Source: Singulisphaera sp. GP187 (GTDB lineage Bacteria > Planctomycetota > Planctomycetia > Gemmatales > Gemmataceae). Taken from it: a DNA stretch of 61,199 bases. Under the pieces are notes generated by a model that saw only the letters and a list, made by a program, of their open reading frames with translations, did no database searches and was not told where the DNA came from. Location of the stretch: contig CAMDQN010000023.1 in the NCBI GenBank assembly GCA_945905925.1, positions 1-61,199 of the forward strand. The letters run 5' to 3'. Positions 18,158 to 25,816 of the stretch are shown here, in pieces (within the stretch, counting starts at the first letter, position 1; every line of letters starts with the position of its first letter). The position numbers and the translations under genes were made by a program.

Positions 18158-19231
18158 ATGGACGGAATCACCCGCCGCAGCGCCCTTCAGACGGGAGTTC
18201 TCGCCGTGGGCACTGCGGTCGCACGAACAGGCTCAGCCGCGGAACCGAAGCCCCGCATCAAGATCGGACAGATGGGCGTCGGCCACGCGCACGCCTCGAA
18301 ATTGTCCGTCTATCGGGCTTCATCTGACTATGAGGTCGTGGGCATCGTGGAACCGGACAAAGGCCTTCGCAAGGCCGTGGAGAATGCGGCACCGTACAAG
18401 GGACTGAAGTGGTTGATGCGGGATCAACTGCTCGAAACGCCCGGCCTGCAAGCGGTGCTCATCGAAACGCGAGTGCGCGACCTGCTGGACAACGCGGAGG
18501 CGTGCGTCGCGGCCGGGAAACACGTCCACATCGACAAGCCCGCCGGCGAGTCGCTGCCGCAGTTCAAGCGCATCCTGGAAGCCGCCAGCAAGAACAAGTT
18601 GCTCGTGCAGATGGGGTACATGTACCGCTACAACCCGGCGGTCGTGCTGCTCCGGGAGTTCCTCAAGAAGGGCTGGCTCGGCGACGTGTTCGAGGTTCAC
18701 GCGGTCATGAGCAAGGTCGTTGACCCGGCGGGACGAAAGCTGCTCGCCGAGTACAAGGGCGGAATCATGTTCGAGTTGGGCTGTCACATCCTCGATCTCG
18801 TCGTCGGCATCTTGGGTAAGCCGCAGAACGTAGCGGCGTTCAACCGGCACAGCTCCAAGCTCGACGACGGACTGATGGACAACATGCTCGCGGTGCTGAG
18901 CTACCCGACGGCGACCGCGACGGTGAAGTCGTCGGCCCTCGAAGTGGAAGGGGGCGACCGTCGGCATCTGGTGGTGTGCGGCACCGAGGGGACGTTCCAC
19001 ATCCAACCGCTGGACAACCCGTCGGCGCGTGTGTCGTTGTCACAACCTCGCGGGGAGTACAAGAAGGGCACGCAAGAGATCAAGTTCCCGAAGTACACCC
19101 GGTACGTCGATGACGCGGCTGACATGGCCAAGGTCATTCGTGGCGAAAAGGCGTCCGACTTCGGCGCCGAACACGATCTCGCCGTGCAGGAGACGTTGTT
19201 GAAGGCGTGCGAGTTGCCTCGGGAAAGGTGA
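18158..19231 (+). CDS. Gfo/Idh/MocA family oxidoreductase, Tat-type signal (357 aa)
   Basis: The start ATG 18158 gives MDGITRRSALQTGVLAVGTA, a Tat-type N-terminus; the frame is open 14 codons further upstream but without a signal. The Rossmann domain begins at KIGQMGVGHAHASKLSVY, continues through VVGIVEPDK and reaches HIDKPAGESL, the place of the EKP-type lysine that family members use in catalysis. The C-terminal domain contains MFELGCHILDLVVGILGKP. These enzymes oxidise or rearrange sugars with bound NAD(P); exported versions are common in planctomycetes. The substrate is not readable. The next DUF1501 begins 47 nt downstream. Confidence 0.9.
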   Translation: MDGITRRSALQTGVLAVGTAVARTGSAAEPKPRIKIGQMGVGHAHASKLSVYRASSDYEVVGIVEPDKGLRKAVENAAPYKGLKWLMRDQLLETPGLQAVLIETRVRDLLDNAEACVAAGKHVHIDKPAGESLPQFKRILEAASKNKLLVQMGYMYRYNPAVVLLREFLKKGWLGDVFEVHAVMSKVVDPAGRKLLAEYKGGIMFELGCHILDLVVGILGKPQNVAAFNRHSSKLDDGLMDNMLAVLSYPTATATVKSSALEVEGGDRRHLVVCGTEGTFHIQPLDNPSARVSLSQPRGEYKKGTQEIKFPKYTRYVDDAADMAKVIRGEKASDFGAEHDLAVQETLLKACELPRER

Positions 19232-19278
19232 TGCACGGCCGTTGCAGAACGCAGAGCGACGAGAGGGAACACAACGTG

Positions 19279-20682
19279 ATGCACAAACCTCACCAGGGCA
19301 TCGACCGGCGCACCTTTCTGGTCGCGGGTGGAATGAACTGGCTCGGGTTGGCGATGGCTCAAGGGCGCCCGGTCGCGTCGACGCCACCGCGCCGCCCGGC
19401 GAAATCGACGATTCTGATCTGGCTCAGCGGTGGCGCGTCGCACATCGACACCTGGGACATGAAGCCGGACGCGCCGGTCGAGGTTCGCGGGCCGTTCAAG
19501 CCAATCGCCACGTCGGCATCCGGAATCCGACTTTGCGAGCATTTACCCCTCGTGTCGCGGCAGGCTCATCATCTTGCCATCGTCCGGTCGGTGGGAGGAG
19601 GTGTGGCCACGAACGATCATCACGCGGGCTACTACTACCAATTGACAGGGCATGTGCCCGAAGCGGCCTTCTCCAACTCCCGCCAGCCGCTTTCCGACGA
19701 CTGGCCCTTTTTCGGTTCCGTCGTGGCGGCGAAGCGATCCGCGCATCCGTCGCTTCCTTCGTTGATCTGGTTGCCGGCCGAGTCTGGAGAACCGGGTAGC
19801 CGGCGGCCGGGTGCGTTCGCCGCCCGCCTCGGAGTGCAGCACAACCCATTCTACGTCTACGGCAGCCACACCAAACCGACCGAGTTCCTGTCGCCGAGTA
19901 TCGCACTGTCCGGCGACGTTTCCAAGGAGCGTCTGTCGGATCGCCGCCAGTTACTTCAGTCCATCGATGCCTCATTTCGCGGGATCGAGGGAACGCGAGC
20001 GGGTGCGGCCCACGAGGCGCTCAATGACCGAGCGTTCTCGCTCCTGGGTTCTTCGGGAACGCGGTCCGCCTTCGACGTGAGTGCGGAACCCGACCGCGTT
20101 CGCGAGCGGTATGGAAACACGGTCAATGCGATGAGCATGTTGATGGCCCGCCGTCTGGCCGAGGCGGGCGTCCCGTTCATCACGGTCTACTGGTATCACG
20201 ATTACGAGGAAGACAAGAGACGCGGCTGCCTCGGGGGAGCGTGGGATACACACTGGAAGAACGCTTCCTGTCTGCGCGACTACTTGTTGCCGGCTTTCGA
20301 TCGCCCGTTCTCGGCACTGCTCGATGACCTGCATCAACGTGGCTTGCTGGACTCGACGCTGGTGATGGTGAGCAGCGAAATGGGGCGGACGCCGCGTCTG
20401 GGCGATCCGCGATCGGGCGGGGAGGGAGCGGCGGAGCCGGGCCGCGACCACTGGACGCATTGCATGTCCGTGCTGCTGGCGGGTGGTGGCATTCGCGGAG
20501 GCCAGGTGTACGGGGCCAGCGACCGCATCGGTGCTTACCCCGCCGACCAGCGTGTCGGACCTGAACACATTGCGCGGACCGTTTACCACGCGATGGGCAT
20601 CTCCGATCTGCAGGCGGTGGACCGCGACGGCCGCCCCTTCGACCTGCTGGAAGGAGGCCGGGCGCTGACGGAGTTGTTTTGA
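19279..20682 (+). CDS. DUF1501 family secreted protein, GRDHW subtype (467 aa)
   Basis: The start ATG 19279 (or GTG 19276) follows GAGAGGGA and gives MHKPHQGIDRRTFLVAGGMN, a Tat-type signal; an in-frame GTG-type start further 5' would overlap the upstream gene. Blocks: STILIWLSGGASHIDTWDMK, a YWYHDYEEDKRRG insertion before GAWDTHWKNA, SEMGRTPRLGDPRSGGEGAA and PGRDHWTHC. The tail LAGGGIRGGQVYGASDRIGA is typical. The stop lies 41 bp before the left end of an IS1-like element, which therefore sits just behind this gene. Confidence 0.92.
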   Translation: MHKPHQGIDRRTFLVAGGMNWLGLAMAQGRPVASTPPRRPAKSTILIWLSGGASHIDTWDMKPDAPVEVRGPFKPIATSASGIRLCEHLPLVSRQAHHLAIVRSVGGGVATNDHHAGYYYQLTGHVPEAAFSNSRQPLSDDWPFFGSVVAAKRSAHPSLPSLIWLPAESGEPGSRRPGAFAARLGVQHNPFYVYGSHTKPTEFLSPSIALSGDVSKERLSDRRQLLQSIDASFRGIEGTRAGAAHEALNDRAFSLLGSSGTRSAFDVSAEPDRVRERYGNTVNAMSMLMARRLAEAGVPFITVYWYHDYEEDKRRGCLGGAWDTHWKNASCLRDYLLPAFDRPFSALLDDLHQRGLLDSTLVMVSSEMGRTPRLGDPRSGGEGAAEPGRDHWTHCMSVLLAGGGIRGGQVYGASDRIGAYPADQRVGPEHIARTVYHAMGISDLQAVDRDGRPFDLLEGGRALTELF

Positions 20683-20723
20683 GCGATTCGAGGTGAAGTC
20701 ATTAACTGAGTTTCGCTCCCTTC

Positions 20724-21921
20724 GGTGGTGACCTACTTGCGTTGTACGGTGGGGTAGGTCAGCCACTGGTAGAGTGACCACACGTGATCGGTCAAGCCGG
20801 CGGCCATCGCGGGCGTTCGCTTCTGCCACCGACCGTCCTCGCCCTTCACGCGCAGGGTCCGCACCGGCCAACAGAAGTTGTAACTGAAGTAGCTGAACGC
20901 GGTCGCGGCGTGATGGACGTCCCAATCCTTCGAGAACCCGTAACTCTTGCGCGCCTTGCGGCTGCACCGGTTCCGATCCGTCCCGTTGTGCCGCTCCACG
21001 AAACTCGTGTTCACGACCCGGCCGACCGCGGACGCCGCCACGGCCCGGGCCACCGCCACCGCCGTCCCGAACACCGCCCGCGTACTCACCCGCACCACCC
21101 GGTTGTTCTCCTTCTCCTTGTGAACGGTCGCGTACGTGAGCGCCGGCGGGATCACCGTGCGTGGCTTCCGGGGTCGACCCGGACGACCCGTCCGCGGTGG
21201 CACGACCACGTGCCCGTACGCGTCCCGGATCGCGTCCTCGTACACCGGGTACTCGTCGGAGGTCATCAGCCGCATCACGCGGTTCCCGGTTCGCCGCCGG
21301 AAGTCCCGTACCAACGCTCGCGTCGCCTCGGCCGTCCGCTTCCCGACCACCAGGCTGACGACCAGCCGGCTCTCGGGATCGAGCGCGACGTGGTCCCAAC
21401 AGTCCCACGCCGAGTGTCGTCGCGTTCACAGTTCTTCTGCTTTCGGGCGACGAACGCCCACTTCTCGTCGAACTGTACCTCCGTGGTCGTCGGGGGAAAA
21501 AGCGACCAGCTCGTCGTGCAATTCGGCGGCGTGATCGCCGGCGCGTCGGGTGTATCGGGTGACCGTGTCGGTATGAACGCCGGTGAGCCGGGCCGTCTTG
21601 CGCGTGCCGATCCCTTCGGCCACGTGAGCCAGGACGGCGGTCACCTTCGCCGTGGGCAGCCGCGTGCCGAACAGGGGCGTGCCCTTGCGCTCGGAGAAGC
21701 GTGCCTTGCAGGTCCGACAGCGGAGCATGCGGCGCGTCTGGCCGGGTCCGTAACTCGCGGTCACGGTCAGGTTGCCGTGCCCACGCTTGCCCAGGTCGGC
21801 GCACGCCGGATTCAGACAACAGAACGCACTCAGGTCGTCCACGATCAGCCTCCGCTCCAGCTACGGGAGGCCGCACTCTACAACGAAACCCAAGCGCCTA
21901 CAACATTCAAAGGACACCACC
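20724..21921 (-). mobile_element. IS1-like insertion sequence with inactivated transposase (about 1198 bp)
   Basis: The ends are set by an inverted repeat: GGTGGTGACCT at 20724 and, on the other strand, GGTGGTGTCCT from 21921 inward, with a second matching patch GTTGTA. No convincing target duplication could be found in the flanks, so the ends may be off by a few bases or one flank may have been lost. The element lies between an intact DUF1501 gene and a gene lacking its 5' end. The same GGTGGTG end, followed by a related C-terminal coding stretch, recurs at 46437-46511. Confidence 0.7.
20733..21842 (-). pseudogene. IS1-like transposase with two compensating frameshifts
   Basis: From GTG 21842: an N-terminal zinc-ribbon-like part (FCCLNPACADLGKRGHG and later RCRTCKARFSERKG), then an HTH-like stretch (RKTARLTGVHTDTVTRYTRR). 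At a run of five C (minus strand, 21492-21496) the expected continuation SPTTTEVQFDEKWAFV is found in the next frame. At 21404-21406 the expected RRGDCWDHVALDP needs one more G. Downstream, LVVSLVVGKRTAEATRALV, TSDEYPVYEDA and VERHNGTDRNR are back in the first frame. The out-of-frame segment ends in TGA 21426-21428 for the original frame, so a single protein cannot be made without recoding. A sequencing error is the alternative. Confidence 0.75.
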
Positions 21922-22605
21922 CCGCTCGGCAAGGGATGGTATTTTGATTTCGACATGCTCAACGTTGGTCGGAAACGAAAGTCCGAGGACTCGGGGTTGG
22001 TCCTGCCGATCAACGCGGTGCCCTACCACTGGCTACCCGAGAAGAAACACCTGCACGTGGGCAACGCTTGGACCCGCGGAACGGACGGGAAAGTGGTCGC
22101 CCGTCACGACCGACAGCGCCGGCGGTTCGTACACCCCGTCCTCGAGACCAGCAAGACGGACACCGTAAGGGCCGAGTTCGAGTTCGCGGTGGAGGACTTC
22201 GGGAATGATCCGACGAACCCGATGCTTCTGGGGTTGTTTCACTCGGGCTGTGCGGCGAACTGTTCGTCGGTGACCTTGCGTGTCGGCGAGGCGGACGCGG
22301 TTTCGATTACGGTTGCGGGCGAGAAGGGCGTGTGGGAATCGAAACCGGTCAGGGGCTTGAAAGCGGGTCAGAAGCTCCGCTTCCGGATTGTGCTGAACGG
22401 CTCGGCGAGGACGTTGGACGCACGACTCACCGACCTCCGTGTCGGCAAGGTTCTGTGCGAATTGCGCGGCGAACTTCCGAAGGAAGTCGCCGGCCTGCGG
22501 TTCGACGAGATCGGAATCGCACAGCCCGACTGGATCGTCGCGGATACGCCCGCAGACAAGGCACACGCCTACCGCGTGACGCGCGTCCTTTTCGAGCGGG
22601 AGTAG
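21922..22605 (+). pseudogene. 5'-truncated gene of unknown function beside the IS1-like element
   Basis: Coding-type sequence starts exactly where the insertion sequence ends (PLGKGWYFDFDMLNVGRKRK) and runs to TAG 22603-22605 with good codon bias. No start codon with a plausible leader precedes it, and nothing matching its N-terminus is visible in the 41 bp on the other side of the element, so the 5' end seems lost rather than just displaced. The frame runs back into the element, so an aberrant fusion is possible. Internal ATG 21955 is a possible restart. I recognise no domain; the sequence looks beta-rich (VTLRVGEADAVSITVAGEKG, RFRIVLNGSARTLDARL). Confidence 0.65.
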
Positions 22606-22642
22606 TGCAGGTCGCCATAGACGCCACCCACGGAGACGAGCG

Positions 22643-24112
22643 ATGTTGAACCAAAGGTTCGCCTTGCGACACCCGCGGCCTTCGCGTCGTGTTGCGATGC
22701 AAATCGGCGCGCTCGGGCTGCTCGGACTGGGAACAAACCACATCACCGGCCTGCGGGCATTAGCGGCGGAGAATGCTTCCCCCGTGCCGACCGTGAAGCC
22801 GAAGGGCGTGATCTACATCTTCCTGTCCGGCGGCCTCGGGCAGCACGACAGCTTCGACCCGAAGCCCGACGCGCCAGAAAACATTCGCGGCGAGTTCAAG
22901 CCGATCGCGACGTGCACGCCGGGCATCCGAATCTGCGAGCACCTGCCGCGGCTCGCGGAGCGGAGCGACCGCTGGGCACTCGTGCGATCGCTGACGCACC
23001 CATACAACGAGCACTCCCTCGGCCACCACGTTATGCTCACGGGCCGCACGCCTGCGCCGAGCGGGTTCGACGGCAACCGACCGAAGCCGACCGACTTCCC
23101 GAGCATCGCGTCCGTCGTGACCGGCCTGTTCGCCCCGCGAAACAACCTGCCCCCCGCCGCCGTGCTGCCGGAGAAGTTGGTTCACGTCACCGGGCGAACC
23201 ATTCCCGGCCAGTTCGCTGGCGAGATGGGCCCGCGCGTCGACCCGTGGTTCATCGAAGCGAGCAACTACCGCGACGCCAGCTACGTCCACGGCGCGTTCC
23301 CCGAATACGGCTTCCAGCGCGCAGACGGCAAAGCGACACCGCCGAACTATCGGTTCGAGGCGCCGCGGCTGGAACTCGGTCACGATATGCTCCCCGACCG
23401 CATCGATAGCCGCACTCGCCTCCTCTCCTCTCTTGACCGACAGTTGCGAGCGCTCGATGGGGCCGGCTCGGCGGGTGCCTTCGACCGCGCCCGGCAGTCG
23501 GCCGTGTCGATGCTACTGGACGGCCGCGTGCATCGCGCGCTCGACGTTCACGCGGCCCCGGCCAAAGTGCAGGAGCGGTACGGCCGGAACTCGTTCGGCT
23601 GGTCGCTGCTCATGGCGCGGCAACTCATCGAAGCGGGCGTGCGGATGGTTCAGGTGAACCTGGGCAACGACGAGGCGTGGGACACCCACGAGGCCGCGTT
23701 CCGGAACCTGAAGGAGTTCCTGTTCCCGCCGACCGACCGGGCGGTCTCCGCGCTCCTCGACGACCTCCACGACCGCGGGTTGCTCGACGACGTGCTGATC
23801 GTGATGGCCGGCGAGTTCGGGCGGACGCCGCGGGTGTTCACCGAACCGAGTTTGAAGTCCAAACTGCCCGGCCGCGACCACTGGGGGGCTGTGCAGTCCG
23901 TGTTCTTCGCAGGTGGCGGCGTCAAGGGTGGTACGGTGGTCGGGGCCAGCGATAAGATCGGCGCGTACCCGTCGGTCGATCCACAGACCTCCGAGAACAT
24001 GGCCGCGACGATCTACCAGGCACTCGGCTTGCCGAAAACGATCGCGTGGAAGGACGCGCTCGACCGACCGCACCACGTGTACCACGGCGAACCCATCCGC
24101 GGGCTGTGCTGA
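22643..24112 (+). CDS. DUF1501 family secreted protein, GRDHW subtype (489 aa)
   Basis: ATG 22643 follows GGAGACGAG. The N-terminal signal PSRRVAMQIGALGLLGLGTN is Tat-like. Blocks: GVIYIFLSGGLGQHDSFDPK, the NEHSLGHHVMLTGRTPAPSG stretch, WDTHEAAFRNLKEF, GEFGRTPRVFTE and GRDHWGAVQSVFFAGGGVKG. It is a close paralogue of the gene at 1053-2513 over its whole length, differing mostly by conservative changes, which points to duplication and dispersal within this cluster. A 256-bp intergenic stretch with a short hairpin at 24183-24201 follows. Confidence 0.93.
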   Translation: MLNQRFALRHPRPSRRVAMQIGALGLLGLGTNHITGLRALAAENASPVPTVKPKGVIYIFLSGGLGQHDSFDPKPDAPENIRGEFKPIATCTPGIRICEHLPRLAERSDRWALVRSLTHPYNEHSLGHHVMLTGRTPAPSGFDGNRPKPTDFPSIASVVTGLFAPRNNLPPAAVLPEKLVHVTGRTIPGQFAGEMGPRVDPWFIEASNYRDASYVHGAFPEYGFQRADGKATPPNYRFEAPRLELGHDMLPDRIDSRTRLLSSLDRQLRALDGAGSAGAFDRARQSAVSMLLDGRVHRALDVHAAPAKVQERYGRNSFGWSLLMARQLIEAGVRMVQVNLGNDEAWDTHEAAFRNLKEFLFPPTDRAVSALLDDLHDRGLLDDVLIVMAGEFGRTPRVFTEPSLKSKLPGRDHWGAVQSVFFAGGGVKGGTVVGASDKIGAYPSVDPQTSENMAATIYQALGLPKTIAWKDALDRPHHVYHGEPIRGLC

Positions 24113-24182
24113 GCGGCGCGGAATTCGGCTCTGACGTGCATGCGAAGAACCCGAAGTTGCCAGAAGGCGTAATTCCTCGGAC

Positions 24183-24201
24183 CGTTAGCGCACCCCTAAC
24201 G
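24183..24201. other. Short inverted repeat (hairpin) in the DUF1501-DUF1501 intergenic gap
   Basis: CGTTAG, a 7-nt loop CGCACCC, then CTAACG, 71 bp after one DUF1501 stop and 167 bp before the next start. There is no T-run, so it is not a classic terminator. It shares the string TTAGCGCAC with the much longer hairpin at 48865-48900. The rest of 24113-24368 shows nothing I can assign. Confidence 0.5.
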
Positions 24202-24368
24202 ACCATTAGGATGATTTCTTGCCCCGACTGTTGCGGCCGGTGCGGGGCGGGCGGTACACTCGCACTTCTCACCGCACCGCGCAGATCCCGTGTTTACTCG
24301 TTCGGCTACGAGCGTCGTGTCGGCGCTTGCCGCGGCAGAGGCGGCATTACCATCGTTTGGGGCGCACC

Positions 24369-25754
24369 ATGCCGATCACCGAACGATTTCACAATGGACT
24401 ATCACGACGGGACGCCCTTCGAGCCGGGAGCCTCGGGGCCGGGGCCCTCGTCACCGGTGCATGGAACGCCGGAGCGCAGGCAGGCGACCGCTCACGTGAC
24501 AGCACCTTCGGGCGGGCGAAGAGCTTGCTCTTCCTCTGGCTCGCCGGCGGGCCGTCCCAGTACGAGACATTCGACCCGAAGCCGGACGCCCCCGCCGAAA
24601 TCCGGGGCATCTTCAAGCCGACCGCCACGAGCGTGCCCGGTGTGCAGATCTGCGAACTGCTGCCACGCACCGCTCGGATGGCCGACGAACTCTGCATCGT
24701 GCGATCCATGTCTACGGGCGACCCCAACCACGAGTCCGGCGGGTACTGGGTGACCACGGGCCACCCGTACCGCGGTTCCAACATGCGGGCGACCCACCCC
24801 ACCGACTGGCCCGCGTTCGGCTCCATCGTCAAGATGCTGAAGCCGAGCAGCACCGTTCCTTTCAGCGCAGTGGTCCTGCCCGAACCGATCATCGCCAACC
24901 CCGGCGTGTTCCTGCCGGGCCAGAACGGCGGCTTCCTCGGGCAGCGATGGGATCCCGAGTTCTTCCGTTGCGACCCAACCGTGCCCGATTTCCGTATCGA
25001 GGGGTTTGAACTGCCAGCCGACCTTCCGCCGGCTCGCCTCGACGGCCGGCACACGCTGGCCCAGCAGTTGGACAGTCGCGCGCCGTGGGCGGCTCATTCC
25101 GATTCCGCACGCCAACAGGTGCGAACGATTCGGGAGGCGATCGGCATCGTCAACTCGACCGCCGCCCGCGACGCCTTTCGGCTCGACCGCGAGCCGGCGG
25201 CCGTCCGAGATCGTTACGGCCGCACGAAGTGGGGACAATCGCTGTTACTCGGTCGGCGTCTGGTCGAGGCTGGCGTTCGAATGGTGTTCGTGAACTGGCC
25301 GCGGGAACCCGGCGACATGAACGTCGGCAACCCGCTCTGGGACACGCACTCGAACAACAACGCACGGATGAAGGACGCCCTCTGCCCGCAATTCGACGGG
25401 AGTTTCCCCGCCCTCATCGAGGATCTGAACCAGCGCGGGTTACTCGAAGAGACGCTCGTTGTGGCCGTCGGCGAGATGGGCCGGACGCCGACGTTCAACC
25501 CGCAGGGCGGGCGCGACCACTGGGGCAACGTCTGGTCGTTCCTCCTCGCCGGTGCCGGCGTCCGCACGGCGCAAGTTGTGGGGGCGAGTGACCGGCGCGG
25601 CGCGGAGGTTCGCGACGGCAAGGTGACCCCTTCCGACCTGACCGCCACCATGGCCCACCTGCTGGGGATCGGACCCGACGCCATGTTCCGGGACAAGGCC
25701 GACCGGCCCCACCGCGTCACGGACGGCGACCCGATCCGCGCGGCCCTGGGGTGA
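24369..25754 (+). CDS. DUF1501 family secreted protein, GRDHW subtype (461 aa)
   Basis: The start ATG 24369 gives MPITERFHNGLSRRDALRAG, the normal distance to the twin arginine; the frame is open 50 codons upstream but that part has no coding character. Blocks: SLLFLWLAGGPSQYETFDPK, WDTHSNNNARMKDALCPQFD, GEMGRTPTFNPQGGRDHWGN and VWSFLLAGAGVRTAQVVGAS. The next gene, a PSCyt1/DUF1549/DUF1553 protein, begins within about 60 nt, so they are probably one operon, but this DUF1501 is not of the subtype usually paired with such genes. Confidence 0.92.
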   Translation: MPITERFHNGLSRRDALRAGSLGAGALVTGAWNAGAQAGDRSRDSTFGRAKSLLFLWLAGGPSQYETFDPKPDAPAEIRGIFKPTATSVPGVQICELLPRTARMADELCIVRSMSTGDPNHESGGYWVTTGHPYRGSNMRATHPTDWPAFGSIVKMLKPSSTVPFSAVVLPEPIIANPGVFLPGQNGGFLGQRWDPEFFRCDPTVPDFRIEGFELPADLPPARLDGRHTLAQQLDSRAPWAAHSDSARQQVRTIREAIGIVNSTAARDAFRLDREPAAVRDRYGRTKWGQSLLLGRRLVEAGVRMVFVNWPREPGDMNVGNPLWDTHSNNNARMKDALCPQFDGSFPALIEDLNQRGLLEETLVVAVGEMGRTPTFNPQGGRDHWGNVWSFLLAGAGVRTAQVVGASDRRGAEVRDGKVTPSDLTATMAHLLGIGPDAMFRDKADRPHRVTDGDPIRAALG

Positions 25755-25816
25755 ATCGTGTGAGGACGGAAGCCAACCAGTACGTTAGAGGTGTGCGAAA
25801 AAGCGAGAATACGACC

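Noticed and set aside
19972-21876. 634-codon minus-strand frame spanning the IS1-like element and the DUF1501 end
   Set aside because: It mixes an out-of-frame reading of the transposase with antisense DUF1501 sequence; neither part matches a protein family.
20714-21930. CGCTC near both flanks of the IS1-like element as a target duplication
   Set aside because: The two copies lie at different distances from the terminal repeats (5 nt on one side, 2 nt on the other), so they are not a true duplication.
24219-24368. N-terminal extension of the DUF1501 at 24369
   Set aside because: Arg-rich, no signal sequence; the ATG at 24369 gives the normal distance to the RR motif.
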